DNA of 64,000 nt, taken from positions 7,404,001-7,468,000 of the forward strand of contig NC_080717.1 of NCBI RefSeq assembly GCF_019097595.1, given 5' to 3'. Positions 33,961-47,289 of this stretch are shown one piece after another (position 1 is the stretch's first letter; every line of letters starts with the position of its first letter). Below the pieces are notes generated by a model that saw only the letters and a list, made by a program, of their open reading frames with translations, searched no databases and was not told the DNA's origin. Both the position numbers and the translations under genes were made by a program. Origin of the DNA: Hemibagrus wyckioides (lineage: Eukaryota; Chordata; Actinopteri; Siluriformes; Bagridae).

Positions 33961-34200
33961 AAGAATTTTATTTTATTTATTTATTTATTTTTTATTTGGA
34001 TTTTGAATTTGGATTTTATTCAGATTGACATTATATTTGTCACATACACAATCATTTATATTATGACCTGCAGTGAAAGGCTTTTTATGACTGCATTATA
34101 AAAATAGAGTCAAATGATTAAAAAATGGATTTTAAAAATAAAATAAAATTAAATAAAATTCAATTAAATTAGCTGTACAAAAAATAAAAAAAAAAAAATA
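33961..34200. repeat. (ATTT)n / (AAAAT)n block with fragment of a dispersed repeat
   Basis: ATTT units at about 33966-33996. A fragment at 34028-34090 (TTTGTCACATACACAATCAT, ACCTGCAGTGAAAGGCTTTT) resembles the 5' part of the dispersed repeat seen at 7320-8170. AAAAT-like units follow to about 34200. Confidence 0.55.
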
Positions 34201-35400
34201 TTGGAATTGGAATTATCTGTATGGATCTGTTCGGATTTCATGGCTAAATGAAATTACTGCCTTCGAATGTTCGCCTGTAAAATTTTGCTTTTTAACTGCT
34301 TATATTTCCTTTTAACATTGTGGAACATACCCTGAATGAGTTCCTGTTATCTCTGATGTTATGAAAGCTGTAAACAAACATTCCCTTCACAGACTTATTT
34401 TCTTTCTTAAAGTTAATATGAAGGAAAAATAGCTTAAGAAACCAAAAAGTCCTCTTGAAGGCTTTCTCATAGCGGAAAAGTTGCTAAGAAAGTGCTGATA
34501 ATAGAGTTGTTTCATAAATTTTCAATAGACACATTTTAACTGAAAAATTCACTATATCAACAGTAAGTTTTTTAATATGTTTAGATGTTGAATAATTTTT
34601 TTATTAAATAATTATTACGATCCTTAGATTATGTGTTCAACATACAAGTCCCTGTGTTACAATAGAAATTGTAATTTATTTAAATAAGCACACAAATCAC
34701 AACTAGCATGACTGTCACAGCTGCTTTCATAGAATATTTATTAACACCTTTTTAACCAATAGGATCCACAAACTCAACTTTGTGGTGTCAATATTAGATG
34801 CATAATGAAATATGTAGCTGATGTTTTGATGATGGTCTACTCACTCTCTCGGTTTAGGAACTTAATGTCCTGACATAAAATTCTTCAGATATATCCGCTT
34901 GGCAAGGACACCGAAAAAATAAATGAAATCTAGAAATGAATATCAGTCCTTTCACTCGATGCTAAGGTGCTCCATTATTACAGCGAGTATGAGCCTGAGG
35001 CAATCACATAAATGTGCTGCTTGAAAAATCCATAGCAGGGGTCGATATACAGAAAGTCTGTTTCTGTCTGTAACATAGGCAGATTCATATTAAAATATTT
35101 ATATACAGACAAAGCAGAATATATTAGAATACTCAGAGGACTGGGTGAAGTAAGAGAAGTGAAAAACTAGGACTAGTAACCTGGAAACAAAGGCACACTG
35201 TTTCCACAGGGACGTGGCTTAGAATAACTGCATAACACATGCAAGACTTCACAAGAAACACATAGGGGGTATGTGTGTGATACCATGAACATGGCACAAT
35301 GTAGCTTTTGTAACTCTTAAAAATTCAATTTTATGTTTAATTATAATAAGAAATTTTAAAAATATTGATAACCAAATTCAGCTAACAATAATTTTCATAT
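34201..35400. other. AT-rich non-coding stretch
   Basis: No gene or repeat is recognised. Confidence 0.45.
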
Positions 35401-35457
35401 GGCTAATTTATTTTTATTTTTTTATTTATTTTTATTTTTATTTTTTTATTAATACAT

Positions 35458-35492
<35 letters not shown>

Positions 35493-35495
35493 TTT
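35401..35495. repeat. (ATTT)n low-complexity block
   Basis: TTTATTTTTATTT-like text passes into about nine pure TTTA units at 35456-35493. Confidence 0.9.
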
Positions 35496-36261
35496 TTTAA
35501 ATTACAGATTCTATTCAAAAATTCGCTGTAAGTGTCAGCATACCTGGAAATAAAGCTGATTCTGAGTCTGATCACTTCCTTTACACATGTTATCATCTAT
35601 CATCAGTAGAACACAAACACTAGCCCTGTTGTGGAATCAGCTCACATGCTAGGAGGTAAAGTATCCGTAATTACCACACCTGAAAAAAAGAAAAAGAAAA
35701 AAGAAAAAAAAAAGAAAAGCTCATTATCTCTTCTTTTAACTTTTTAAACCTCCTAGGCCTTTGTAATGGATTGCTACATGGTACATTAAACTGCATCAAT
35801 ATCTAACTGTAATGAAGTCAATATTTCTACATTCAAGTCTTCAACAGACTAATTAAGGCAAGGAATAGAGCTAAACTGGATTAGTTGTTTTGTTTTTTGT
35901 TTTTAAATATGTAGGCAGTAAAACAAACAAACAAACAAACAAACTATGGAACTAATACATTACTTAATTTCTTTAGTAATGAGTGTTGGTAGCTATATAA
36001 AAAAGTGATGTATATTTGTGAGCTATATTTGTCAGTTATGTAATTGTACATACATAACATCACTTCTTCGAAAAGTTTAAAAGTTAAGAACTATTTTCCT
36101 ATAACAGCACACCCTGTCCTACCTTATTGATAATGTTTTACATTTATCCTGGTTTAACTTATCCTATAACGTAGATTCAGCAACCCTTTTTATAATTCTT
36201 TCTTAACTGGATTGTCAGTTGGTTAGTCACTTGCTAGTTATTTTACCAAACTAACACATAA
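35496..36261. other. AT-rich spacer with (AAAC)n
   Basis: Purine-rich AAAAG block at 35685-35718 and AAAC units at about 35921-35943. No gene is recognised. Confidence 0.5.
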
Positions 36262-36545
36262 TCCATCCATCCATCCATCCATCAATTTTCTGTAATGCGT
36301 ATCCTACAAAGGGTTGCAGTAGCCTGGAACCCATCCCAGAGGACTCATAGCACAAAGCAGGGCACAATCACACAGTAAGGACAATACAGAGATACCAAAC
36401 ACATGTTCTTGGACTCAGGGTGGACATTAGAAAACCCAGAGGAAAACCACATAAAGCACTGGGAAAACTTGGAAACACCACATACACAGATTAAAAGCAG
36501 GAATCAACACCCCCAACACCAGAAATGCAAGGCAAACTAAGCCAC
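36262..36545 (-). repeat. SINE-like dispersed repeat, antisense, with (CCAT)n end
   Basis: CCAT units (36262-36283) are followed by antisense repeat text: AGCCTGGAACCCATCCCAGA, TTGGACTCAGGGTGGACATT and GCAGGAATCAACACCCCCAAC. It ends in TAAGCCACCACACC, the antisense A-box region. It is the same family as 27800-28015. The ATGG/CCAT run is the usual unstable 3' end of this family. Confidence 0.8.
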
Positions 36546-37221
36546 CACACCTCCTGTAACACATAATGTTAATGTTTTGTCATCTGACAGGTCTTGCATG
36601 AATTTTTATTAATTTTTTTAATACATAAAGCATGTTGACAAGTAACAATTAATCTACAGCTGTTGCCTAAACAAAGATAAACAAGAGCGATGAGAAAAAT
36701 GAAAAATACAAGTGAGACGAAAAAAAAAAGAAGTAATTCAGATCCTGATTCGAAGAGACATCATGCTCTCACAGTATATCCTGTGATTCTGCTGTTTTTA
36801 CTTTCATCTCAAGGCACTTTCGTCTTGAGCAAAGTCATCATGAGATGACCCTTCATGTTAAACAGAAGGTTTGTTTTCAGCCAAGCTGTTTGGTAAAGGC
36901 AGTGCATAAAATAAGCTAGAAAATATATACACCAGTTTATCATTGCACTGTTGTATCCTGTACAATGGATTAGATTTGAAGACCAAAAAGAATAAACAGA
37001 TAGAAATGATCTAGCCATGTTAGGAAGTACAAAAGAAGTTCAACAAAGTGGTTATAAAAATGTAAATAAATATAAGCATTAGACCATAATTTCAGAGGTG
37101 TAGACTGCAACAACTATAGAACAGGAAATATTCTCACTTTAGTAATGATATGGAATTAACTTAGGGGAAATATCCGGGATGTAACCAAAGATAAATATAT
37201 TTCTTAGATAATGTGTTCTGA
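36546..37221. other. AT-rich spacer, no gene seen
   Basis: Nothing is recognised. Confidence 0.45.
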
Positions 37222-37898
37222 ATACACTCACTGAGCACAATGATGCTAATTCAGGGTAGGGCCTCTCTTTGCTCTCAAAACATGCTCAATTCTTCATGGC
37301 ATGGATTCAGCAAGATGTTGGAAATATTTCTTTGAAATTCTGGTCCAGGTTGACATGGTTGCATCACACAATTCCTGCAGATTTTTCTGGTTAACTTTTT
37401 CATTCTGTGAATCTCCCTTTCAATCACATCCCAAAGCTGGTGACTGGGAAGGCCAGTGATATACAACGAGCACATTGTCATGTTCATGAAACCACTTTAA
37501 AAATGGGCTTGGTGATATGTTGTATTGTCATGCTGGAAGTAACCATTAGAAGAAGGTAAATTATGGCTTTGAATGGAGGCACACTGTCAGTAACAATATT
37601 TAACTAGTCTGTGGCATTCAAGCAACCATTTTACCACCTCCATAAGGCAGGTTGGGTCCATGGATTCATGGTGTTGGTGCCAAATTTGGACCATGTGTTC
37701 CTTAGCAGAACTCGAGACTCATCGAGGCTGTTTTTAACTGCCTTATTTTATTCTTGGCTGACAGGGGATCCCAACATGTTTTTTTTTGGTGTTGTAGCTC
37801 ATCCACCTTGAGGTTTGATATGTTGTGCATTCTGAGATTCATTTCTGCTTATCTGAGTTATTGTAGCTCCAAACAGTCTGGCTATTCTCTGTTAATGG
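37222..37898 (-). mobile_element. Tc1-like DNA transposon relic, family 2, second copy
   Basis: The left edge ACACTCACTGAGCAC is the outer part of a terminal repeat. On the minus strand, 37487-37275 is an open 70-residue remnant of the transposase C-terminus (SHQLWDVIEREI onward). Further along, antisense text from 37640 to 37890 corresponds to the middle and N-terminal coding region (for example GGCTGACAGGGGATCCC, GTTGTAGCTCATCCACC, GTTGTGCATTCTGAGAT). Several internal blocks are deleted, including the second catalytic block. The far inverted end is not visible. It shares these blocks with 1047-1697. Confidence 0.75.
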
Positions 37899-38559
37899 TA
37901 ATGAATATTGATGTCTTTCACACCTAGGGAAATAATGATCCAACCCCTGATGGGTCTATCAAAGTGGATTGCCACTGTGGAAGTTAGAAAAGTGGTAAGA
38001 AAAATACAATTATTTCCAATTATTGTTATTGAATGGTTTAAAAATAGTTAGATAGATAAAATGGTCAATTTTGAACTTTTTGTTTTTACATATGAAACAC
38101 TGGGACCTTTGGGATCCCAAACAATGAGAAAGTATTAGCAACATCAACAAAATGCAAGGAGGTAAACAAAATGCTGCTTACAGGACTAGCAGATTCAAAT
38201 CTTGTATCCTTCACTGCAACTGTCGTGGATAGAAATTTATCAACTAATGGACCCCCCATTGTTTTTTTTCTTCTTGAAATGCAAGCGTTTGTTCATTGAC
38301 CTCATTTTGGCATCATACATTGCTTGTTTTAGTAGAACCAACATAAATCCCACCTGTTGATGGTGCTTGGTACTGGGGGGACAAACAGTGGCATAGATCA
38401 GGTTGAAGTAAAAGGAAGAATTGTCCTTGAATACAAAGCCTTAGCTTAAGCATTCACTGACCTTTTGTACTGATACAGTTTGGCGTCACTCTTACAATTA
38501 CTGGCTCAGGCCTCCCTAGTTTGAGGCAAGTAACACAACAGAAAATCTTTGCCGGAAGA
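37899..38559. other. non-coding stretch, no gene seen
   Basis: Nothing is recognised. Confidence 0.4.
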
Positions 38560-38845
38560 TCGGAAGCCTCACTCCTAATAATGCAACAGCCACATTCATG
38601 GCTAGGAGCCAAGGGAGCTAAATTGGCCATGCTTTCTGGGTGGGAGAGATGGCATACTCTTTCTCCTCTGTCAATCACAGTGACACTAGCCATGCATGAG
38701 TGTCAAAAGAGTGTGAGTGTGGACGAGAGCGGATAAGTGTGTTACGCTGCCCTGTGCCTCACAGCATGATTAACACTTTGAAAAGATGGTTGGCTGGTGG
38801 GTGGGAATTGGTAGACGACCCAGTAGGGGAAAAAATATTATGAAG
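38560..38845. repeat. probable dispersed fish repeat
   Basis: The text GAGCTAAATTGGCCATGCTT, TGGGTGGGAGAGATGGC, GTCAATCACAGTGACACTAG and GGTGGGAATTGG is in the order of a short interspersed repeat I associate with catfish-like genomes. No second copy exists in the window to confirm it. The 71- and 79-codon frames over it are not genes. Confidence 0.42.
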
Positions 38846-40744
38846 TGGTTATTCTTATTAAATATAAATGGTAGTTCCTTGATTTATGAAAATGTTTTGG
38901 TTTTGAAAAATCATGGTTGAATCCAGATACAAACAAATACTACTCAACAGTACTCAAAAGGTACAGATAGTAGCTGTCAAGAATGGGTTGTAGAGACAGA
39001 TACAAATGTAATGAAATGTTTATTAACAGTGAAATAAATGAAACCCCAGGACTAGACATAGACTGGACATAGACCAGACCCCAGATATAAATAAGAGATA
39101 ACGAGTCTAGACAATAACATGAACACTGTACAAATTGATACAAAGTGTGTTAAATAATGCATGAGTTAAATACCTATAATCAGACAACAGTGTGATTAAG
39201 GTGCTCATGGTCATGTGACAGTGCAGTGAACATGGGATGTGCATTGGTTTATGGCTGATATAGTCCAATTCATTGAATTAGAACATTAGACTATGAAATT
39301 TATGAAACGTTGGAAATAAAGGCAGGCGCTAGGCAGGTGAACATTGATCATTACGTGTAAGCTGATTCAATAAACTGTCAAACAAAGTAATAAAATACTC
39401 TAACAAAAACCTATACATCAGGATGGATCGCTGTCATGCTTATCTAGGCGAGCAAAAAGTATAAATGATGACAAAAATCAGGTGCAGTGGTACATATGCA
39501 GTGCAGGTTTCTACTGGTATTAGAAAGTTGGTTCCTGTTTTAAAAAATGTTGCATTGTAAAAAGATTTTTGCATTCAAGAAATACTGTATAATATACATT
39601 ATTTGCATAACATTTACATAAATTGACTTATAATGACTTTACATAATTGACTTATAATGCAGAAGTGCAGTAAAAGCCGCACAATTTTTATTCAGTAAAA
39701 AACACGCTTCAGAAAAACCATTAAATGGTACTTAACATTGTGCTTATTATGGATGCACTTAAATAACATCCACCATATGGAAAAGCCTCATAAAATGCAC
39801 CCAATAAAATTCCAATCACGTGATATATATACATTAATCATGTTCCATGTTGAGAGGAACCTGCATGAAAATAGTTCTTTCTAGTTGTACAGTTGTGTGT
39901 ATATAAACATATTGTTGTGTACATTAGACCTTTATAGGACGTGACATTCAAAAGTGTGATACTTACTCTAAGATATATTTTGCCTCCGTGACAAAGGGTT
40001 TCATTTCAATTTGATGCCAATTACAGTTAATTCTTCCTCAATTGTTGCTTAGCTAAAGCAGACTTCCTGATTGATGCTAATTGCCTTCCTTTAGTGGTTT
40101 AGCTTTGCAATTAGTTTACAAAAAATGAGCAAAGGAACTTCTCCTGGTGAATTGCTACTCAGTTTTACACTAAAGACAAGTCAAGAATAGTTGAATACAC
40201 CTTTCTAAATAAATTGTTTATGAGCCATTGTAATATAGTGAGCTCAAATTAGGTAGTAAGCGACATCCAGGATGTACACTACTGCTGCTTAGCGTAATGA
40301 AGAAGAAAAAGAAGAAGAAGAAGAAGAAGAAGGGAGATAATTGTTTCTTTTCTATACCATTTCCTATATAGTTTATAGTTAGAAAAACAGCAGACATGCT
40401 TATGTAAAAACTGACATAGATTATTTGATATGTACATTAATAATGTTTTAAATACCACTAATGGGTGTTTATTGGTTCCAATTATACTGTATGTAACTAA
40501 GTGAAATATTATCTTGTATAACTGTTGTATTAATAGAATAGTATTAATAGAATTAAATAGATTTTAAGTCATGGCTTATAAAATAAAATACATTTGCTAC
40601 AAGTAAAGGGGTAAAATGTATTAATGTGCAAAGCATATTATGTATGCTATACCAGATATTACTTACTAAAAATAGATACAAACTTACAAAGTAAAGTTAC
40701 CTCCCAAAGGTGCCTGTAACTTGCTACTTCAGTATTTTGGAGGT
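38846..40744. other. AT-rich non-coding stretch
   Basis: Contains an AAG run at about 40300-40332. No gene or known repeat is recognised. The 67-codon minus frame at 38940-39143 is not convincing. Confidence 0.5.
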
Positions 40745-40807
40745 TTTATTTATTTATTTGTTTGTTTGTTTGTTTGTTTGTTTATTCATTCATTCATTTA
40801 TTTTTGG

Positions 40808-40857
<50 letters not shown>

Positions 40858-40858
40858 C

Positions 40859-40920
<62 letters not shown>

Positions 40921-40948
40921 TTTTATTAATTAATTAATTTATTTATTT
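40745..40948. repeat. compound (TTTA)-(GTTT)-(TTCA)-(CTAT)n-(TTAA) array
   Basis: Tetranucleotide runs follow one another. GTTT units lie at about 40758-40780 and TTCA at 40784-40796. A long CTAT array (about 40808-40921, one CCAT variant) comes next, then TTAA/TTTA. Frames with YLSI repeats are artefacts. Confidence 0.95.
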
Positions 40949-41621
40949 GCTGTGTGTGTGTGTGGGCTGCAGATGAAATGTATAAGAGAGTCTATGGCCA
41001 GTGTTCACGCAACCTATTAGCGTTATCATTGTGCATTGTATAGCTATAGTGCACAGTTGGTGAATTCCTTCCTGTGCTAATGTAAGAATAACGCAGTGTA
41101 ATGCAATGTAGGCGAGTTATACACTTCACTGGATTGCAATGATATAGGTCTATAGTATAATGGTGACTGGCTGGCCTATTCAATGCCTGTATGCACTCTC
41201 TCTCACACACCCACACACACACACACACACACACGAAACTGGACTGAAAGTAATAGCCTAATAACAATCAATCTAGTGTCGGGTGACAATGATAACATGT
41301 TAACAATATCTCAAAAACATGCTTGCTTTTACAGATGCTGAATAAAAAAAAAACACTGTCGGTATAGTGCTATAGCTGAGATCACTGCTGCAGTGGTTGG
41401 TTTGGTTTCTTGTGTTTTATATTCCCTCATTCTCATTATTTCCTCAACAACATTCACATTAGTCATTAATTTCTTTCTTTGAAATATTAATTAAAAATAA
41501 TGAAAATACAGTAAAGTCCCTGCAGTTTCACTTAATGTTGTCTTAAATTGTATGCAGTTCTGGGTAACTTGGCCAGAAAATTAATAATCCTTTTGTGTGA
41601 ATACAGTACAATAAATATTCT

Positions 41622-41624
<3 letters not shown>
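40949..41624. other. non-coding stretch with (GT)n and (CA)n
   Basis: A short GT run lies at 40951-40964 and a CA run at about 41203-41234. The 91-codon minus frame runs through the CA array and is not a gene. Confidence 0.5.
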
Positions 41625-41678
<54 letters not shown>

Positions 41679-41697
41679 AAGAAAGAAAGAAAGAGAG
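41625..41697. repeat. (GA)n-(GAAA)n microsatellite
   Basis: GA units run to about 41675, then GAAA units. Confidence 0.95.
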
Positions 41698-41764
41698 ATT
41701 ATTTTAATAGATGTTGTTGTTACTATCTTCTGGGTTCTCCCCTGGATTGAGAGTTTCTACTCTA

Positions 41765-41765
<1 letters not shown>

Positions 41766-41809
<44 letters not shown>
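41766..41809. repeat. (AAT)n microsatellite
   Basis: About 14 AAT units. Confidence 0.95.
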
Positions 41810-42989
41810 CTATTGTTCACTACATTGACAAATTTACTTAGAAACAAATAATTACAAAAATGCAGAGAGCCAACCTATAGCAACTATTTTTGTACCCACA
41901 AGTTTAGATTTAGAAACTGATTTGTTTCCTTAAATCTACTTTTAAGATTCAGATGACCTTTTTCCCAGCACCCATGTTGATGCTGCTGGCTCAGTAATCA
42001 GTCTAGCACGATCACGGCTCCAGACAAGCCAGTGACACCTGCCATCTCCTTATAGATGACTAAATCTTCTGTCATACACAGACAGAGACGAAATGCATGC
42101 AGGTAAACAACAGGGTTTAAGGAAAACACAGAGACAAACAATACGAAATTGAAAGGTGAAAATAATATCGAAAAATCACACAAGGTTTAAGACCCAAAAA
42201 ACATTCGCAGTAAAATATCCATTAGGATAAAACAGAACTGCAAATAAACAAATATGAAGGAAATAATAATAAAAAAAAAAAAACATCATATAGGTTCATA
42301 CACAGAAAAATGCAACAGATTTAACAGATAAAAGTAGCAGTAACGTAGGATAGAAATCTCAACCGTAGGAAGATTTAGCATTGAGCAAAACAAACTGAAG
42401 AGTTTAAATGGGAAGCAATCAGTAAGAAAGGGAGAGTGCAAGACGGAAAACGAGTGTGGTTGTTAGCCGAGGATTCTGGGAGTGTAGGAGGTCACTAAGG
42501 ACATTGCAGATATAGCATTAATAACACAACCAGGAGTTCTTTAGTCTAGGACGTTTCTACTGTATTTGTACATCATTTTGTTTTCAATAAAGAATCACAG
42601 GCTTGCTTTTTATTTGTCACCCAAAATGTATAAATGTTTGTCCTGTGTCCTGTTCTGGTATTGTTAGTCCTTCGTCACCTATAACAGCTGGGTCAGAGTT
42701 GCCACTTGTGTGACAAGACATCATATAAATTCATTGGTGTGAAGCTATTTTGTCTCAGCTCCAACCTGTAAGCACCAAGTTGTTGCTCAAGACACGCTAA
42801 ACTTTTAGAACGATCAAATTCATATAAACCTTGCAGTGTACTACCGGATCTGCTGTTATAGGAACTTAATCAACACCATGTTTCCATTCAAAATTGAGCA
42901 TTCAGTAGTGCAAAGCAGAATCTTTCAGACAGACACCTTGAATACGTGTCTAATGTAAGGAAGGTACCACCATTTTTTAATGCCCTTAT
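41810..42989. other. non-coding stretch, no gene seen
   Basis: The purine-rich plus strand from 42050 to 42480 (ACAACAGGGTTTAAGG, GGATTCTGGGAGTGTAG) has the style of a decayed dispersed repeat, but no family is assigned. No gene is seen. Confidence 0.42.
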
Positions 42990-43520
42990 AGTCCTGAGAT
43001 GCTAACGCCCATTTGAATTTTCTGAGACAGAGGATGAAGATGCATTCTAATCAAGTCACATGGAAAAGTTAAAAACACAAACAAAAAATCACGAGGGGAA
43101 CAATAAGAATCCATTTACACTCTAGGCAATGCAGAATCATTAGGGACAAATTTGAATGCATTAGCATGAAATTAGCAATGGAGATGTAATGCGTCTATTC
43201 CACTAACACGAAGGGATCAACCCTTACTTTTTGATATATGTCATAAACGACAGGTTTGAACACCACCGCATTAAAAATAAATAGCAAAATGTGTCTCGCC
43301 GAGTCACGTTTCAGATGAATGAGCATCTTGTCTCATATATCTGGCTCATATTAATCATGATTGTCTGACAGCGGTGGTCAGAATTCCACTTCATTTGATT
43401 GCACTGTGAAATGTCCAAATGAAAAGCCCAAAATTGTCACTCTCCTTCTATTAATGAGTGCAGAGTATCAATCAACGCTATTTAAGTGTTTTACTTGTGA
43501 TGTAGCACTGATCTAAATGA
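42990..43520. other. candidate conserved non-coding element
   Basis: Repeat-free, balanced sequence with many homeodomain cores (GCATTAGCATGAAATTAGCA) and a Meis/Pbx-like word (ATGATTGTCTGACAGCGG). Long vertebrate developmental enhancers look like this, but conservation must be tested. No frame longer than about 50 codons is apparent. Confidence 0.35.
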
Positions 43521-44254
43521 TGAAGCATCACTTATAAATATAAAAGGTGTGGTACATAAAATATAAGGTGTGGGTTTCAGAGCCTATAACAAAAACACAA
43601 GGGGTTCTTATCTGGTTTCTACAGACTACCTTTAACCTTTTAGGGGATGAAACTGGAAAATGAACCGTCAGGAGTCCATGGATGTTCATGCATGATCACT
43701 TGGATTTCTTTCCTTAGAGCAGCAGGAATGAGTTGAAATGCTTCATCATTTAAGGTTATGCAGAAAAGAAAGACACCAATCGATCATTCATATTGTGTCC
43801 ATTCACAATAAAAACAAAAGAAACAGGATGTACTTTCTGCTGCCTCCACCAGTGAACCAATTTAAATGCAAAACAAATATAATCTGATTGTGTATATGGA
43901 CATACATTTAACTAATGATATGGTACAGTTTTTACAATCTCAGCTAATTAACCCTGATCTGGACACACCCACGATATTATGCAAAATAAATTAACATAAG
44001 AAAACAAACGAAAACAAAATCCAAAAATAATAACAAATCTAAAAACTCAACAATTCAAACAAGCCAGAAAAGGTAGGTATAGTTTGCTAATGGAATTCTT
44101 ACCACTCATTGGACAAGACCTCTTTCACTTACGATATACAAGAAGTAGGAAATTGTGCATCTAACTTTATTTCTTGTATAGGTGTGGAGTTCTGTGGTCA
44201 ATATAAACCATTTTTTTTCCCAATAGTGCAACATTAAATCTAAGACAATAACAA

Positions 44255-44255
<1 letters not shown>
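43521..44255. other. AT-rich spacer, no gene seen
   Basis: Nothing is recognised. Confidence 0.4.

Positions 44256-44347
<92 letters not shown>
44256..44347. repeat. (AT)n microsatellite
   Basis: A pure TA run of about 90 bp, the longest uninterrupted one in the window. The isoleucine/tyrosine frame over it is an artefact. Confidence 0.96.
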
Positions 44348-44349
<2 letters not shown>

Positions 44350-44850
44350 ACCATGGAATTCATTTAATGCTACTTTGAGGAAGGATGTTCATATGCCGTG
44401 ATTTTGGATGTACTGATACCATATCATGGCATTAAGACTAGTTTGCAATGTCTAAAAACACACCTAAAGAATGCAGATAAGTTTCTATTCCAGATTAAAC
44501 AATGTTAGGAATGCTATAAAAGGATTTTTTAAAGACACTGGTACTACATCCAGCAAAAGTTTTTTATTCTTTCTGGAATGTAACGAACCCAGAAACTAAA
44601 ATTGTACTAGGTAGCCACTGTTGTGAACTCTAATCAATACATTGATTTTAAAATGACAATGTTGTTTAGAAAAATACAGTAGTTCTAGCTTATTAAATCC
44701 TGTTACATAGAAAACTTGCCAGAAAAGTTCCACAGGAGTGTCTGGTTGAGGATTATTATGAACTCAAGTCATGTAGCTGAGGAACTTTAGAAGTTCAGTG
44801 TTAAAAGTTAAATGTTAAAAGGTTTCTTTTTCCAACAGGCCTGCTTTTTA
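44348..44850. other. AT-rich spacer, no gene seen
   Basis: Nothing is recognised. Confidence 0.4.

Positions 44851-44914
<64 letters not shown>
44851..44914. repeat. (AAT)n microsatellite
   Basis: About 21 AAT units. A poly-asparagine frame here is an artefact. Confidence 0.96.
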
Positions 44915-45420
<506 letters not shown>

Positions 45421-45534
45421 GATTTTGATTGTGCAGTGTACAAAGCCTTCTTCTAAAGCCTTTTTTCTAAAATTTTAGAAGAACGACATGTATACATGCA
45501 TCTAAGCCAACAAACTTTTGCGAAGTTCATACTT

Positions 45535-46630
45535 ATTCAATTCAATTCAATTTTATTTGTATAGTAATTAGTATAAATAGTAGCAAATAGTATTTGTAAC
45601 AATGAATATTGTCTCAAAGCAGCTTTACAGCTTTACAGAACATAAGAAACAACAAAAAAAAAACATAGTGCAAAAAGTCCTAGATGTTAGACAAAATCAT
45701 CCCTAGTGAGCAAGCCTGAGGCGACTGTGGCAAGGAAAAACTCCCTTAGATGGTATGAGGAAGAAACCTTGAGAGGAACCAGACTCAAATGGAACCCATC
45801 CTTATTTGGGTGACAACGGGGAGTGTGATTATAAATTATTCTAAACACCAGAGAGTGTGATATGAACAATGTCCTTTCTGTCCATGTACTGTCAGTTGTA
45901 TGATGCAGGTACAGCATATGTTGAATGTTAATGTGTGTATTAATTAGGAGGTTGTTGTCCTCCTCGAAGTCCACATAGGGTTGGCAGCATTGCTTTGATA
46001 TACCCAAATCCCAAATCTCTGGATGCCTCATGATCCTCGCAGGGTTGGCCTCTGTCTACTGGAGCTGGCACAATCTCCACATGCCTCGGGATGGGTAGAA
46101 AAAGGAACTTAGATACTTGGGAGCTGAACCATTTAGAGCCTTGTACATAAGTAGTGCTAGTTTGTAATCCATTCTAAACTTAACAGGTAGCCAGTGCAGG
46201 GATGATAATATTGGAGTTATATGTTCATATTTTCTTGACCTAGTAAGAACTCTGGAGGCTGCATTCTGGACTAACTGTAGCTTGTTTTTTTAAAGATGCA
46301 GGACAACCACCTAGTAATGCATTACAATAGTCCAGTCTGGAGGTCATGAATGCATGACCTGGTTTTTCTGAATCAGACACAAATCAAATGTTTCTAAGTT
46401 TGGCGATATTTCTAAGGTGGAAGAATCCTGTTTTTGTAATATTGGAAATATGATTTTCAAAGGACAAGTTGCTGTGTAATCTTATGCCCAGGTCTTTCAC
46501 TGTCAAGCTTGTAGTAATAGTACATCCTTCTAAATGCAAGCTGAATTGTCAGAACTTCTGTGTACTGTTTTTTGGACCAATAAGTAATATCTCTGTCTTA
46601 TCTGGATTTAGTAATAGAAAGTTATGACAT
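45535..46630. repeat. long dispersed fish repeat (~1.1 kb)
   Basis: Starts TTCAATTCAATTTTATTTGT, continues TGTCTCAAAGCAGCTTTACA, then AGGAAGAAACCTTGAGAGGA and CTGCATTCTGGACTAACTGT, and ends in ATCTGGATTTAGTAATAGAAA. I recognise this order from a repeat abundant in ostariophysan genomes. Its class is unclear, though retroelement-derived is likely. The 114-codon minus frame (45687-46031) lies entirely in it and is not a host gene. Confidence 0.65.
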
Positions 46631-47035
46631 CATACTAAGCTTTTTCATAGCATCTTCTCATCATCTACGGTATGGACAGCTTTAAACAACAGGTGCATTA
46701 TATTATATGTTAAGATCCATTATTATCATTCAGGATAATGTGCTGTTATAACATAACTCTTATAACATAACCAATTATATTCTTCTAAGTACTTTACGAG
46801 TTAGACTGGGAACAGCTGCAAGGATAATTCATATAAATTGAAAAGATTTTTATACACCACTTTAATAATAAAGCTGAGCTGTCTTTGCCAAGCCTGCATT
46901 GTTAATTATTAGGCAGATTGAATTGATATCCTTTATTACTTTTATTTGAGAGATAAGACTGGATTCAATTTTAATTCAGGCATTCATATGAGGCTTGAAT
47001 TCTTTTATTAAAAGGTGTAATTAAGGATAGAACAA
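46631..47035. other. AT-rich spacer, no gene seen
   Basis: Nothing is recognised. Confidence 0.4.
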
Positions 47036-47077
47036 ACCTTTATTTGTCACATATGCTGTACAGAAGAGTGGAATTCT

Positions 47078-47163
<86 letters not shown>

Positions 47164-47265
47164 GCTAGCTTGTTTGGAAGTTAGGCTCAGAGCACAGGGT
47201 CAGACATGTTAAAGAGCCCCTGGAGCAGAGAGGGTTAAGGGCCTTGATGAAGGGCCCAGTAGTGC
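47036..47265. repeat. dispersed fish repeat, copy 2, with internal (TA)n
   Basis: TTTATTTGTCACATATGCTG and AGAGTGGAATTCTTTTTT lead into a TA array (about 47083-47162). Then GGAAGTTAGGCTCAGAGCAC and GAGAGGGTTAAGGGCC follow. It is the same order as 21281-21490, where the TA array is absent. Confidence 0.7.
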
Positions 47266-47289
47266 CACCAATGGCAGCTACCAGATGGT

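Noticed and set aside
45687..46031. 114-codon frame with protein-like composition
   Set aside because: It lies wholly inside a dispersed repeat, antisense to its usual orientation. No domain is recognised.
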